Source: Baffinella frigidus (lineage: Eukaryota; Cryptophyceae; Cryptomonadales; Baffinellaceae). Taken from it: a stretch of 22,381 nucleotides of DNA. The notes beneath the pieces are model-generated. The model saw only the letters and a program-made list of their open reading frames with translations. It did no database searches and had not been told where the DNA came from. Position numbers and translations under genes: made by a program. Of this stretch, positions 9,141 through 17,520 are shown in pieces. The first letter of the stretch is position 1, and each line of letters begins with the position of its first letter. The DNA is taken from positions 834,349 through 856,729 of the forward strand of contig MU646346.1 of the NCBI GenBank assembly GCA_026770585.1, read 5' to 3'.

Positions 9141-9401
9141 GCCCACTTTCACTCCTACCCTCTCCCAGACTCTGTAATAAGGTTGTGACCACGCCGCGCT
9201 TTGGGGTCCTGGCTTTCTATTCGATTCGGCTATTAATTTTGTTGTTGGTGCACATTTGCGAGTTAATGGACAGTCATGGACAGCGCGCACGAATTCCGTG
9301 CGCGGCTGTGCTTTAAGATTGGGGGCTGGTCAAACTCTCGGCGGAAGAAAGAGACGAAACACGGTACTTCTGGTCCCAAAGGTTCTCTCTTTAGATACAC
9401 G

Positions 9402-9950
9402 GCGGACTTCGAAAGGATTTCGAGTAACCCCTATGCGATAAGATCCAGGACCCTACGGTAGGCAACCCGCAGGGACATAGGGGGCTTCCTACGGATAAGG
9501 TCACGGAAAGGTGGCCCGATTTGGGCCCAAAATCCCCTCGTGGTCCTTTGTGTGGGTCCTAGCTCATTTTTACAAACGTCGGTATTTTCTGAGAATGTTC
9601 AGTCTCTTTACAGTACCGACTGGGGCGTTTTCCACACAACACCACTGGTGACCTCTCATCCACCCTGGAATGTGTGTAGTAATCTGGCTTGATAGATACA
9701 TGGCCCTTCCGGGGCTCTTCCACGGTAGGGTTGAACCTTATTACAAACCTGAAGCTCGCTAAGACGACACGGACAAGTTCTTAGGGACGGTGCTCACAAC
9801 CTGTGTCTCAATGAATACTCGCTTCGCTCCGCGCCGTCTGCTGCTTGACGTTGATTCGACGACAAAAGCTGTTGAGGCCCTAAGGGTTGCCTACCGTAGG
9901 GTCGTAGGTCTGATCGCTTAAGGGTTATTCAAAATCCCTTGCGAGTCCGC
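9402..9950. mobile_element. Possible transposon remnant with long imperfect TIRs
   Basis: The left end GCGGACTTCGAAAGGATTTC and the inverted right end GCGGACTCGCAAGGGATTTT start about 60-70-bp matching arms that include AGGACCCTACGGTAGGCAAC on the left. The roughly 550-bp body shows no credible gene, which fits a non-autonomous element. Confidence 0.6.
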
Positions 9951-9996
9951 TGTGTGGTAGGCCCGATGGCTTTCTCTTCATGCTTTCTCTTTTTGC

Positions 9997-10080
9997 GAGG
10001 AACCTCAAATACAGAACCCCCTCCTTTCCGCGCGTGGAAAAGAGCGAGGAACCTCTAATACAGAACCCCCCTCTTCCGTG
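9997..10080 (+). repeat. Direct duplication of about 45 bp
   Basis: GCGAGGAACCTCAAATACAG... recurs as GCGAGGAACCTCTAATACAG..., both followed by AACCCCC and CTTCCG-like sequence. Confidence 0.85.
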
Positions 10081-10163
10081 CATTGAATGCCATGAATGCC
10101 GAAGAGACCTGCGACGTCTCCCGAAGCCCACTCAACCGCTCCGAAGATACCCCGTTTGCATTC

Positions 10164-10169
10164 AATAAA
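10164..10169 (+). promoter_or_regulatory. Possible polyadenylation signal AATAAA
   Basis: GCATTCAATAAAGACAG contains a canonical AATAAA, but no gene is recognised upstream. A similar context, GTATTCAATAAAGTGGC, occurs on the - strand at 16404-16409. Confidence 0.2.
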
Positions 10170-10420
10170 GACAGCTTCGCAACCTCCAACGATGGTTCTA
10201 GCTAGGCGCCCGTCTGGGAGATGGCGAACTTCTGATGGTGGGGATTAGGCACCCGCGCTAACACCGTCAGTGTTCAGCAGACGCTCAGTCCAGAAAATGA
10301 AGTTGGGCCCGTTGTGGCACAATGCTTCAGTGCTGAGAGAGACCTTGATTACCACCAACACGGCCGCCATGTACTGCCCCACACGGAGGCTGTGGCGGGG
10401 GAGGACCTAGAGATAACTTT

Positions 10421-10496
10421 GGCATTTCGATTAGAAGAGAACGACTTTGGCATTTCGAACAGAAGAGAACGCATAGCTGGGTATGCGTTCTCTTCT
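10421..10496. repeat. Direct repeat leading into a 15-bp hairpin
   Basis: ACTTTGGCATTTCGA followed by AGAAGAGAACG occurs twice. The second copy continues into a perfect hairpin, AGAAGAGAACGCATA at 10461-10475 and its complement at 10482-10496, with a 6-base loop. Confidence 0.85.
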
Positions 10497-10686
10497 CGAC
10501 CCTGTTCTCTCCTGTGGGGGCCCTAGCAGGGACACGAAGTAAGAAAGGTCTCTACCCCTCGCAGGAGCCTAATCCGCACCATCAGAATCCCGTTGAGGAG
10601 GCGGGCGACGTTGCGGAGATACCCAGACGCCCCCCCCCCCTGGAACCTGGTGGTGGGTGTGCGGTTCACTGTAAAGCAACTCATGT

Positions 10687-10737
10687 AGAGAGAGGGAGAG
10701 AGGGAGAGAGGGAGAGAGGGAGAGAGAGGGAGAGGGA
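10687..10737 (+). repeat. (GAGAGG)n tract abutting the gap
   Basis: A purine-rich microsatellite runs directly into the run of N. This is the usual cause of such an assembly break. Confidence 0.95.
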
Positions 10738-11292
10738 NNNNNNNNNNNNNNNNNNNNNNNNNNNNNNNNNNNNNNNNNNNNNNNNNNNNNNNNNNNNNNN
10801 NNNNNNNNNNNNNNNNNNNNNNNNNNNNNNNNNNNNNNNNNNNNNNNNNNNNNNNNNNNNNNNNNNNNNNNNNNNNNNNNNNNNNNNNNNNNNNNNNNNN
10901 NNNNNNNNNNNNNNNNNNNNNNNNNNNNNNNNNNNNNNNNNNNNNNNNNNNNNNNNNNNNNNNNNNNNNNNNNNNNNNNNNNNNNNNNNNNNNNNNNNNN
11001 NNNNNNNNNNNNNNNNNNNNNNNNNNNNNNNNNNNNNNNNNNNNNNNNNNNNNNNNNNNNNNNNNNNNNNNNNNNNNNNNNNNNNNNNNNNNNNNNNNNN
11101 NNNNNNNNNNNNNNNNNNNNNNNNNNNNNNNNNNNNNNNNNNNNNNNNNNNNNNNNNNNNNNNNNNNNNNNNNNNNNNNNNNNNNNNNNNNNNNNNNNNN
11201 NNNNNNNNNNNNNNNNNNNNNNNNNNNNNNNNNNNNNNNNNNNNNNNNNNNNNNNNNNNNNNNNNNNNNNNNNNNNNNNNNNNNNNNNNNNN
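10738..11292. other. Assembly gap (N)
   Basis: 555 undetermined bases. The two sides need not be truly adjacent or correctly spaced. Confidence 0.99.
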
Positions 11293-11560
11293 CTCCCCAA
11301 CCCTTTGCCACCAAAGCCCCCCTCGGACCCAAACGCGCCACCAACTCTCACGCCTTTCGCTCCCGTGATGTGTACCTGGATGGCAGGCTCAAAGCCCGAT
11401 ACCAGGGGCCTCCAGTAGAAACCAAGGTCACTGAAAAAGCCGATTTGGTCGCCCTCTGGGGGGGCCCCAAATGTAGTCGAGCAAACCATCGTCGCCTCAC
11501 CCAAGGCGGGCCCGTCCTAGGCCTCCAATGCTTGAAACAAAGCAGGGCCATCCTGCAGAA

Positions 11561-11606
11561 CCAGTTCCAGTGTCCGCCTACAGTCAGAGCTCGAACAACC
11601 TGAAGG
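11561..11606 (+). repeat. Dispersed repeat R in the TPR gene flank
   Basis: CCAGTTCCAGTGTCCGCCTA...GCTCGAACAACCTGAAGG, a diverged copy just beyond the stop codon of the - strand TPR-like gene. Confidence 0.75.
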
Positions 11607-11612
11607 TCCTCA

Positions 11613-13161
11613 CTATGGGTCCCACAGGGGAAAGGGGGATGGCGGCGTGCACTTGTGAAAGCCCAGCTTGTTCTTCCACTGCATACGCTCCTTCTCCTAG
11701 TTTAGGGTTTAGGGTTTGGGGTTTAGGGTTTGGGGTTTGGGGTTTAGGGTTTAAGGTTTAGGGTTTGGGGTTTAGGGTTTGGGGTTTAGGGTTTAGGGTT
11801 TAGGGTTTAGGGTAAGGGTTTAGGGTTTAGGGTTTAGGATTTAGGGTTTAGGATTTAGGATTTAGGGTTCAGGGTTTGAAGTTTAGGGTTTGGGGTTTAG
11901 GGTTTAGGGTTTAGGGTTTAGGGTTTAGGGTTTAGGGTTTAGGGTTCAGGGTTAAGGGTTTAGGGTTTAGGGTTTAGGGTTTAGGGTTTAGGGTTCAGGG
12001 TTTAGGGTTTTGGGTTTAGGTTTTAAGGTTTATAGTTGAGGGTTTAGGTTTGGGGTTTGGGGTTTGGGGTTTGCCTCATGAGCCGGATCGAGCACCATGT
12101 CCATGATGGTGTGGTACAGCAGATTCGGGAACCCCGTGTTTGCCCTAAAAAAATCATCGCGGAGGTGCGGGTTCTGGAACGCTAGTTCGAGGAGGGCGCG
12201 GTAGTCCTCGGTGGCCTCGTCAGGCTGTCCGCGTGCCTGCAGGGAGCGGGGTGGTTGGGGTTTAGCGTGCAGCGTGTACGGGTTAGGCGGTAAGGTTCGG
12301 GTGTGGGGTCTTCCCACTTCAGGTTTTTGGGCCCACGCGGTAAGAAAGGTGACTGGGGGGCACGTGGAGCGGAAGGGGCGAGCAGTGTGAAGGGTGAGGA
12401 GGCACAGGACCGTGGGGAGCCGCGCGCTGGCGCGGAGGCTCAGCAGCTCGTGATACGACAATTCTCCTCTCCTGCGCGACTCCGTCTTGGCTGCAAATCG
12501 ATAGACCGGAACGAAGTGAGAAAGGTTTCTCGAAGATTGCGTGTCTTCGATTGCGTGTGTGGCGAAGAGCGCCTGGGTGAAAAATTCGAGAATCATGAGA
12601 AAAACGAGGTTGTCCTGGTCGTCATGGAACTTCGCCAGTGAAAGCGCATGGCGCAGAAGCCTGGACCTCTGGACCAAGCGGCAAGCGCTAGACCACCTTC
12701 TCCACCGCCTCGTCGTTCCTTCCCTCCTGAAACGCCTTCTGCCCGAGCCCTTGGCACGTCCTGGACTCCACCTCCGAGAAGCCGTGCGCTGTGCCGATCG
12801 CGCGTGCCCCTTTGAAGAACCGCTCGGCTTTCACTCCGTCGCTCATGTCTCCAGACGGAGAACGGTGAGGCGGGAGGATGTCGAGTGCCCTTTTCAAGAA
12901 CATGTCCACTTTCTCTGAGCCAGCCTCCATTAGGAGGAGGTTGTTGGCCAGCTCGCACAGTGCAAGAGTGCTTTCGCGGAGCCTCCCCATCTTGGCCAGG
13001 AGGTCGGTCCGCCGCTCCTCCAGCCGGACGTACTCGCGCCCATGCTCTTTCCCTGCGGCGTCCTCCTTGAAGTCCAGAAAGTACAGCAAGTGAGCATGAT
13101 TGAAGTTGGAGAGGATCGTGTCCGAGGCAGCTTCTGACGAAGCATCCAGCAGCTCTTCCAT
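11613..13161 (-). CDS. TPR-like repeat protein, - strand paralogue, probably damaged
   Basis: Exons on the - strand: 13161-12697, 12668-12411, 12236-12075, 11696-11613 (TAG). The product aligns almost end to end with the + strand gene at 13473-15350 (shared GKEHGR, YHELLSLRASARL, DYRALLELAF, MVLDP). It belongs to an alpha-helical TPR-like family that I recall as multicopy in microalgae; the function is unknown and protein binding would be expected. Homology extends upstream to about 13209 (EVKAAEWLGILEWEGR), but no in-frame ATG is seen there, so the start at 13161 is only the first Met. Oddities: a 28-base interruption with an in-frame TAG (12696-12669), an internal duplication (KVDMFLKRA / KAERFFKGA), and a last intron (12074-11697) that starts with GC rather than GT. 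Either a pseudogene or a gene with an unusually small intron. Confidence 0.65.
11701..12074 (-). repeat. TTTAGGG array forming a GC-AG intron
   Basis: About 50 TTTAGGG and TTTGGGG units on the + strand, which is CCCTAAA on the sense strand of the - strand gene. It fills the whole last intron between ...CATGAG|GCAAAC and CTAG|GAGAAGG. Confidence 0.9.
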
Positions 13162-13209
13162 GCGCCCCTCCCACTCGAGGATCCCAAGCCACTCCGCCGC
13201 TTTAACCTC

Positions 13210-13472
13210 GCTCAGAGAATTAGCGACGGTGATGTTTTGATGGAAAAAAAAGTTTTTTCTTGCTCCCGGGAGGGGTATTTTCTGTTCGTTCTTGGAGCCG
13301 TTTGCTTGTTCTTGGAGCTGTTTGTCAACTTTTGGCCGAGATGGAACCTGGCTCCGAAAAACCTAAAGAAATTGACTTTTGAAATACCCCCCTCCAGAGA
13401 CCTGCGCGGTACTGGTCAAATCAACAAGCTCCATAAGTCAAAGAACGTTTCTCTCTTTGCGGTTCATCGACA
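13210..13472. promoter_or_regulatory. Shared region between two divergent genes
   Basis: About 260 bases separate the head-to-head paralogues and presumably carry both promoters. It contains GGGAGGGGTATTT (13268-13280) inverted near 13382-13395, a direct repeat of GTTCTTGGAG (13288 and 13308), GTCAACTTTT and ATTGACTTTT, and a remnant like repeat R. No TATA box is obvious. Confidence 0.45.
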
Positions 13473-15350
13473 ATGCAGCGCACGCCCCTGAAGGAGGTTG
13501 AAGAGCACGTGAAAGCGGCGGCCGCCAATGGTGACTGGCAGTGGATACTCAAGTGGGAGGGGCGGATGGAAGAGCTGCTGGAGAATGTGTCGGAAGCCGC
13601 CTCCAACACAATCCTCACCAACTTCAAGCAGGCGCACTTGATGTGCTGGGTCGACTCCAAGGAGGATGCGGCGGGAAAAGAACATGGGCGCAAGTACGTC
13701 TGGCTGGAGGAGCGACGGATCGACCTCCTGGCCAAGATGGGGAGGTTCCGCGAAAGCGCTCTTGCACTGTGCGAGCTGGCAAACAACCTTCTCCTACTGG
13801 AGGCTGGCTCAGAGAAAGTCGAGCGGTTCTTGAAAAAGGCTCGCTTGATCGGCGCAGCGCACGGCTTCTTGGAGGTGGAGTCCATGGCGTGCTACGGGCT
13901 CGGGCAGAAGGCTGTGCTGCAGGGGAGGAACAAAGATGCGGTGCAGCTTCTGCGCCATGCGCTGGCAGCGGCGACGCAGATCGGCAATGTAAAGGAGCAG
14001 AGCGGCACCTCGTTCCTGAACCTTCTCGAATCGTACACCCACGCGCTCTTCAGGACAACCGCAATCGAAGAGGTGGCGCCGCTCGTTCAGATCTACCGAG
14101 AGGCAGCCAAGGCGGAGTCGCGCAGAAAAGGCCAGATGGCGTATCACGAGCTGCTGAGCCTCCGCGCCAGCGCGCGGCTCCACAAGGTCCTGTGAATCCA
14201 CACTCCTCCACACTTACCCCCCCTTCTGTTTCCGCGTGGAGCCCCTTCACGCTGCTCGCCGCCTGGGCCCAAAACACAACCCCCCCCCCGCTCCCTGCAG
14301 GCACGCGCGCGGCCGCACGAGGCCACCAAGGACTACCGCGCCCTCCTCGAACTAGCGTTCAAGAACCAACACCTCCGCACAGCCCTCCACCGCGAGAACC
14401 CGCACTATCCGGTTCGCTTTCCCTGAACCCCTAAACTTCACTCTAACTCCATCATCTCTGAACCCGAAACCTTCAACCTTCAACCTTCAACCTTCAACCT
14501 TCAACCTTCAACCTTCAACCTGACACCCGACACCCGAAATCCGAAACCCCAACCCCTACAGGGGTACCTCGCTCATAAGAAACTGCTCCATCCCTAGGAC
14601 CACCGTAGGGCCCTAGACATAGTCCTACTGTAGGGTCCTAGGGGGAGGCACGTTCTTATGAGCGAGGTACCCCTGTATTCTGAGCGTTCTGATTTATTAG
14701 AGAGGTTTAGCAAGGCTCTTCCCCATGCCAAGCTCAAGGTCGGTACCGCCGGTTGAAACTCCCTACACCAACGCGAGTGGTGTAAGTAGTAGACTCTGTC
14801 CTTTTTCCTGACGCCTCGAGGCACGGAGTTGTCGAGGAGTCACCTACCCAGAGTCGTATATCACCAAGTATCCTGTAAGTGGTGAGTAGGCTCATACGCC
14901 CTACGGTAGGGCCCTAGGACCTCTCTAGGGCGAGTTAGGGCGAATATCCGCGGGTGAATGTTCACCCTATGGTCACTAAAGGGGTACTAAGGTAAAGGGG
15001 CCGCTCGTAGGTCCTGCTGCAGGAGACCATCGAGGACATGGTGCTCGATCCGAACAACGCGGCAAACCCTAACCCCTAAACCCCAAACCCCGAATCCCAA
15101 ACCCTCAACCCTCAACCCTCAACCCTAAACCCTCAACCCTAAACCCTTGAACCGAATCTCAAACCCCCAAACCCTCAACCCTCAACCCTAAAACTTAACC
15201 CTCAACCCTCAACCCTCAACCCCAAACCCTAAACTCTAAACCCTTAACCCTACACCCTGAACCCTACACTAGGGGGAGGAGCGCCTCCAGTGGAAGTTCA
15301 AGCTCGGCTTCATCCAGATCTGGGGGGTGTCGGGCAGCCCCCCGTGGTGA
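13473..15350 (+). CDS. TPR-like repeat protein, + strand paralogue
   Basis: Exons: 13473-14186, 14301-14411, 15011-15061, 15273-15350 (TGA), 317 residues. The ATG at 13473 gives MQRTPLKEVEEHVKA and is the first in frame. The protein is helical. GDWQWILKWEGRMEELL (20-36) starts the conserved part; helical pairs follow around 97-128, 130-168 (GAAHGFLEVESMACYGLGQK, then LLRHALAAA) and 198-260 (AIEEVAPLVQIYREAAKAES, SARLHK|ARARPHEA). Alignment with the inverted paralogue fixes the exon borders: HYP|VLLQETIEDMVLDP and DPNNA|GEERLQWKFKLGF. Intron 3 (15062-15272) begins GCAAAC, a GC-AG intron conserved in the paralogue; introns 1 and 2 are GT-AG. Intron 2 (14412-15010) is absent from the paralogue and carries two MITE-like elements. 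Function unknown, probably a protein-interaction scaffold; family recognition is from memory. Confidence 0.8.
14471..14520 (+). repeat. (CTTCAAC)n array
   Basis: Seven perfect 7-mer copies inside the paralogue-specific intron 2 of the + strand TPR gene. Confidence 0.95.
14557..14677. mobile_element. MITE-like element, family 2, copy b (best preserved)
   Basis: 121 bp. The ends form a perfect 25-bp inverted repeat including the flanking TA (TACAGGGGTACCTCGCTCAT..., inverted at 14653-14677). The TA at both edges looks like a TA target duplication. The core CCGTAGGGCCCTAGAC is also palindromic. It sits in intron 2 of the + strand TPR gene. Confidence 0.9.
14869..14986. mobile_element. MITE-like element, family 1, copy b
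   Basis: It shares GAGTAGGCTCATACGCCCTA and the following GGTAGGGCCCTAGGACC with the copy at 7530-7633. Its termini are diverged but still inverted. It is in the same intron as the family 2 element at 14557. Confidence 0.8.
15062..15272 (+). repeat. CCCTAAA / CCCTCAA array forming a GC-AG intron
   Basis: About 25 telomere-like units, C-rich on the sense strand, fill intron 3 of the + strand TPR gene. Confidence 0.9.
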
Positions 15351-15354
15351 TGGC

Positions 15355-15471
15355 CGGAAGTGCACCAAATCGAGATTGTGACTTGGGCCATTTCCTTCGT
15401 GGGGCCGGTCGAAAACGACCGGCTGCCCGAAGGAAAGGGCTCAACTTACATCCTCGTTTGGTCCACTTCTG
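15355..15471. mobile_element. Foldback element beginning four bases after the stop
   Basis: Arms of about 57 bp pair imperfectly around a short loop (GGCCGGTCG-AAAA-CGACCGGCTGCC). The left arm begins CGGAAGTGCACCAAATCGAG and the right arm ends CGTTTGGTCCACTTCTGA. It must lie in the 3' UTR of the + strand TPR gene. Confidence 0.85.
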
Positions 15472-15473
15472 AG

Positions 15474-15512
15474 GGCAGGTGGAACTAGTGGAAGTTCAGG
15501 CTTGGCTGCGGG
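15474..15512 (+). pseudogene. Possible partial copy of exon 15273-15350
   Basis: AGTGGAAGTTCAGGCTTGGCT resembles the exon core CAGTGGAAGTTCAAGCTCGGC, downstream of the foldback. Short, so chance is not excluded. Confidence 0.45.
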
Positions 15513-15530
15513 TCTAGCTCTCTCTCTCTC

Positions 15531-15630
15531 AGTCTATTTGGGCCCACCAGTTTGGTGAGCCCGGGCTCTTTCCCGCCCCAAAGTTGACGAATTTGAACCA
15601 CAATCCCAGCATGTCAACTTGGGACTAGTC
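15531..15630 (+). repeat. AAAGTTGAC module, copy 1
   Basis: AGTCTATTTGGGCCCACCAG, a hairpin ending GAGCCCGGGCTC, then AAAGTTGACGAATTTG...CCCAGCATGTCAACTTGGG. The pair AAGTTGAC and GTCAACTT frames about 30 bases. Confidence 0.85.
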
Positions 15631-15674
15631 AGTCCGCAAGAGTGAGGGGGGGCTAGAGTCTGGGAAAGAGTAGG

Positions 15675-15765
15675 AGCCCCCCCCAGGACCGCGATAGGGC
15701 CCTAGATAGGCCTACTGTACGGGCCTAGGAGGGTGCGGCTCCTTATGAGCGAGGCACCCCTGTAG
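15675..15765. mobile_element. MITE-like element, family 2, copy c (left end lost)
   Basis: The right end CTCCTTATGAGCGAGGCACC and CCTGTAGG matches family 2 and the core GGGCCCTAGATAGGCCTACTG is present, but the left terminal repeat is not recognisable. A second right-end copy (CTCCTTCTGAGCGAGGCATC) follows at about 15795-15820. Confidence 0.7.
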
Positions 15766-15925
15766 GGTGTAGGGTTTGGGGTTTTGGAGGATGCAGCTCC
15801 TTCTGAGCGAGGCATCCCTGAAGGGTGAAGGGTTTGGGGTGCACAGAGTTGTCGTCGAGGACGATAAGACAGCGCGAAGGAGAAGGAGTAGGAGGGTTTA
15901 GGGTGCAGGGGCATCGGGTGTAGGG

Positions 15926-16032
15926 TATCCCTCAAGTTGCCACGGGGGTCAAAAGTGACCCCCGCCAGGTCCTAGACAGGTCATAGGGCCCTGCGGTAGG
16001 GCGTATGAGCCTACTGGCCACCTGAGGGACGG
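15926..16032. mobile_element. MITE-like element, family 1, copy c (inverted)
   Basis: It has TATCCCTCAAGTTGCCAC at the left and GGCCACCTGAGGGAC at the right, with CCCTGCGGTAGGGCGTATGA inside, the reverse orientation of the copy at 7530. An extra hairpin, GGGGGTCAAAAGTGACCCCC, occupies one arm. Confidence 0.75.
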
Positions 16033-16127
16033 GTGTGGGGTTTAGGGTTTGCGCGGCGTCGCATGCCCCGCGACATGGGCAGTGCCCCATCTGTGAGGGG
16101 GGGACGGACTCGGGCGTAAGACGGGCG

Positions 16128-16248
16128 TACACGGGTACCTCGCTAATAAGAAAGCGCCTCCTTCTAGGACCTTACAGTAGGGCTATGCCTAGGGCCCTAT
16201 GATGGTCCTAGGGGGGGTGCGCTTTCTTATGAGCGAGGTACCCCTGTA
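16128..16248. mobile_element. MITE-like element, family 2, copy d
   Basis: TACACGGGTACCTCGCTAAT at the left is inverted as TTATGAGCGAGGTACCCCTG at the right, 121 bp in all, with TA at both edges and a palindromic GGGCCCTA core. Confidence 0.85.
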
Positions 16249-16277
16249 GGACAATGCCCAAGGACCTGCGGCCTGAA

Positions 16278-16327
16278 CCCAGTTCCGGTGTCCGCCTATG
16301 TTGGGAGCTCGAAGAACCTAAAGGACC
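16278..16327 (+). repeat. Dispersed repeat R
   Basis: CCCAGTTCCGGTGTCCGCCT...GGGAGCTCGAAGAACCTAAA, almost identical to 8596-8640. Both lie within about 150 bases of a family 2 element. Confidence 0.85.
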
Positions 16328-16616
16328 TAAAGGACCCAAACCTCGGGCATCCCCGTAACGCCCCGTCGCAAAGCCTGTCCATCTGAGAGAGAGAGACGGC
16401 CACTTTATTGAATACAGGCATGGCAGCACGACAGCGTCAAGTTTCACCATCTTCCCTTTTGGAGCACTTTCTAAGTTTCTGTAAAGCGTAAAAACACCGG
16501 GCAATCCGCGTGTGCCGGCGAAACACGAGGCACCCTCCACACCATAGTTTATTCCAGCGACAGGAAAAAAAGGGCCGCGCCCCCCGCAGCCCCGGGCCCA
16601 CCTCAGGACGCAGTGT

Positions 16617-16745
16617 AAGGACGGGCCCGCCTCGGGACTGAGTCCACGGACGGGCCCGCCTCGGGAGAGGACGGGCCCGCCTCGGGACTCCGCCTCAGGA
16701 CGGGCCCGCCTCAGGACTGGGTCTTTGGACGGGCCCGCCTCAGGG
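16617..16745 (+). repeat. GGACGGGCCCGCCTCGGGACT array
   Basis: Five or six copies of a roughly 20-bp GC-rich unit with variable spacers; an isolated further copy is near 16915. Confidence 0.9.
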
Positions 16746-16950
16746 CTGAGTGTGCCAGCACGGAGGCTGTGGTGCGTAAAAATCGCTAGGACCCTACGGA
16801 GGCGATACCGTAGGGACATAGGATGGTCCTACGGAGATCCTGACCGATTTAGGGCAGTACGCGGATCGCAGCTACTGCCTCTGCCCTCTCGAGGAGCGTG
16901 GGTCGCTCCTCGTGAGGCCCGCCTCGGGACCGGCCTTAGGGTTGAGTCTC

Positions 16951-17050
16951 AGTCTATTTGGGCTCGCCAATCTCGTGAGCCCGGGGTCCTCCCCGCGCCA
17001 AAGTTGACGGATCCGCACCGCACGCCCAGCACGTCAACTTTGGAATAGTC
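16951..17050 (+). repeat. AAAGTTGAC module, copy 2
   Basis: AGTCTATTTGGGCTCGCCAA...CCAAAGTTGACGGATCCG...CCCAGCACGTCAACTTTGG. A further CGTCAACTTTGGAATAGTC repeats just downstream. Confidence 0.85.
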
Positions 17051-17239
17051 CGCGAGCCAACGTCAACTTTGGAATAGTCAGCGAGCCAACCCGGAGCGAG
17101 GACGCGCTTGATTTGAAGGCCGCGTCAACTTTCGAACAGCCCTCCAGTCAAAAGTCAAGAAGAGTAGGAAGCGCTCAGTTGAACGACGCGAAAGTGCCGC
17201 GGGTTGTGATCGGCCCAGCGCCGCGGTTTGAGTTCATGG

Positions 17240-17520
17240 GCCTGGATTAGGGTTTAGGGTTTCGGGTTTCGGGTTTCGGGTTGAAGGTTCAGGGTTAAGG
17301 GTTTAGGGGTTAGGGTTTAGAGTTTAGGTTTGAAGGTTTAGGGTTTTGGGATTTGGGTTTGGGGTTTGGGGTTTAGGCTTTCGGAGTTGGGGATTCGGGT
17401 TTCGGGTGCAGGGTTTTGGGTTTTGGGTTTTGGGTTTTGGGTTTTGGGGTTTTGGGTTCAGGGTTTGGATTTTGGGGTTCGGGGTTTCGGGTTTCGGGTT
17501 TAGGGTGTAGGGTGTAGGGT
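17240..17520 (-). repeat. TTTAGGG / TTTCGGG / TTTTGGG array after the PDZ gene stop
   Basis: On the sense strand of the - strand gene this is CCCTAAA-like and starts with the stop codon itself (TAAACCCTACACCC), so it forms the 3' UTR or the next intron. Confidence 0.85.

Larger units (their letters stand above)
7525..11612. other. Long stretch without a convincing gene
   Basis: Besides the elements listed separately I see nothing coding. Open frames here are short, contain repeats, or run through the gap. 7634-8143 holds only a TGCTTGG array, three GGGCCCGCCTC motifs and two GGGAAAGTTGAC motifs. 9011-9400 and 9951-10420 show short hairpins and duplications only. 11293-11612 is the likely 3' flank of the - strand TPR gene. 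Confidence 0.6.
15351..17520. other. Repeat-rich region without a convincing gene
   Basis: It contains the foldback, two family 2 MITE-like elements, one family 1 element, two AAAGTTGAC modules, repeat R, a GGGCCCGCCTC array, a palindrome at about 16785-16855 built on CTAGGACCCTACGGA, and from 17240 the G-rich array that is the 3' flank of the PDZ gene. A - strand AATAAA lies at 16404-16409. The longest open frame (16208-16819, - strand) is made of repeats. Confidence 0.6.

Noticed and set aside
10314-10526. 70-codon + strand frame (MAQCFSAERD...)
   Set aside because: It overlaps a direct repeat and hairpin, with no recognisable domain, paralogue or splice context.
10514-11504. Open frames of about 270-310 codons on both strands
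   Set aside because: They are open only because they cross the 555-base run of N, and one flank is a GAGAGG microsatellite.
11701-12074. Interstitial telomere from a chromosome fusion
   Set aside because: The array is degenerate and bounded exactly by splice sites of the - strand gene, like the other introns, so an intron is the simpler reading.
13421-13885. 154-codon antisense frame opposite the TPR gene
   Set aside because: Shadow of a GC-rich coding region; the equivalent shadow opposite the paralogue (12878-13093) is shorter and not independently supported.
13541-14434. 297-codon frame on the + strand overlapping the TPR gene
   Set aside because: It is the shifted frame. The 13473 frame aligns with the inverted paralogue in protein sequence and has sensible splice borders.
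16208-16819. 203-codon - strand frame
   Set aside because: It runs through the GGGCCCGCCTC array and a MITE-like element; the translation is periodic and not protein-like.
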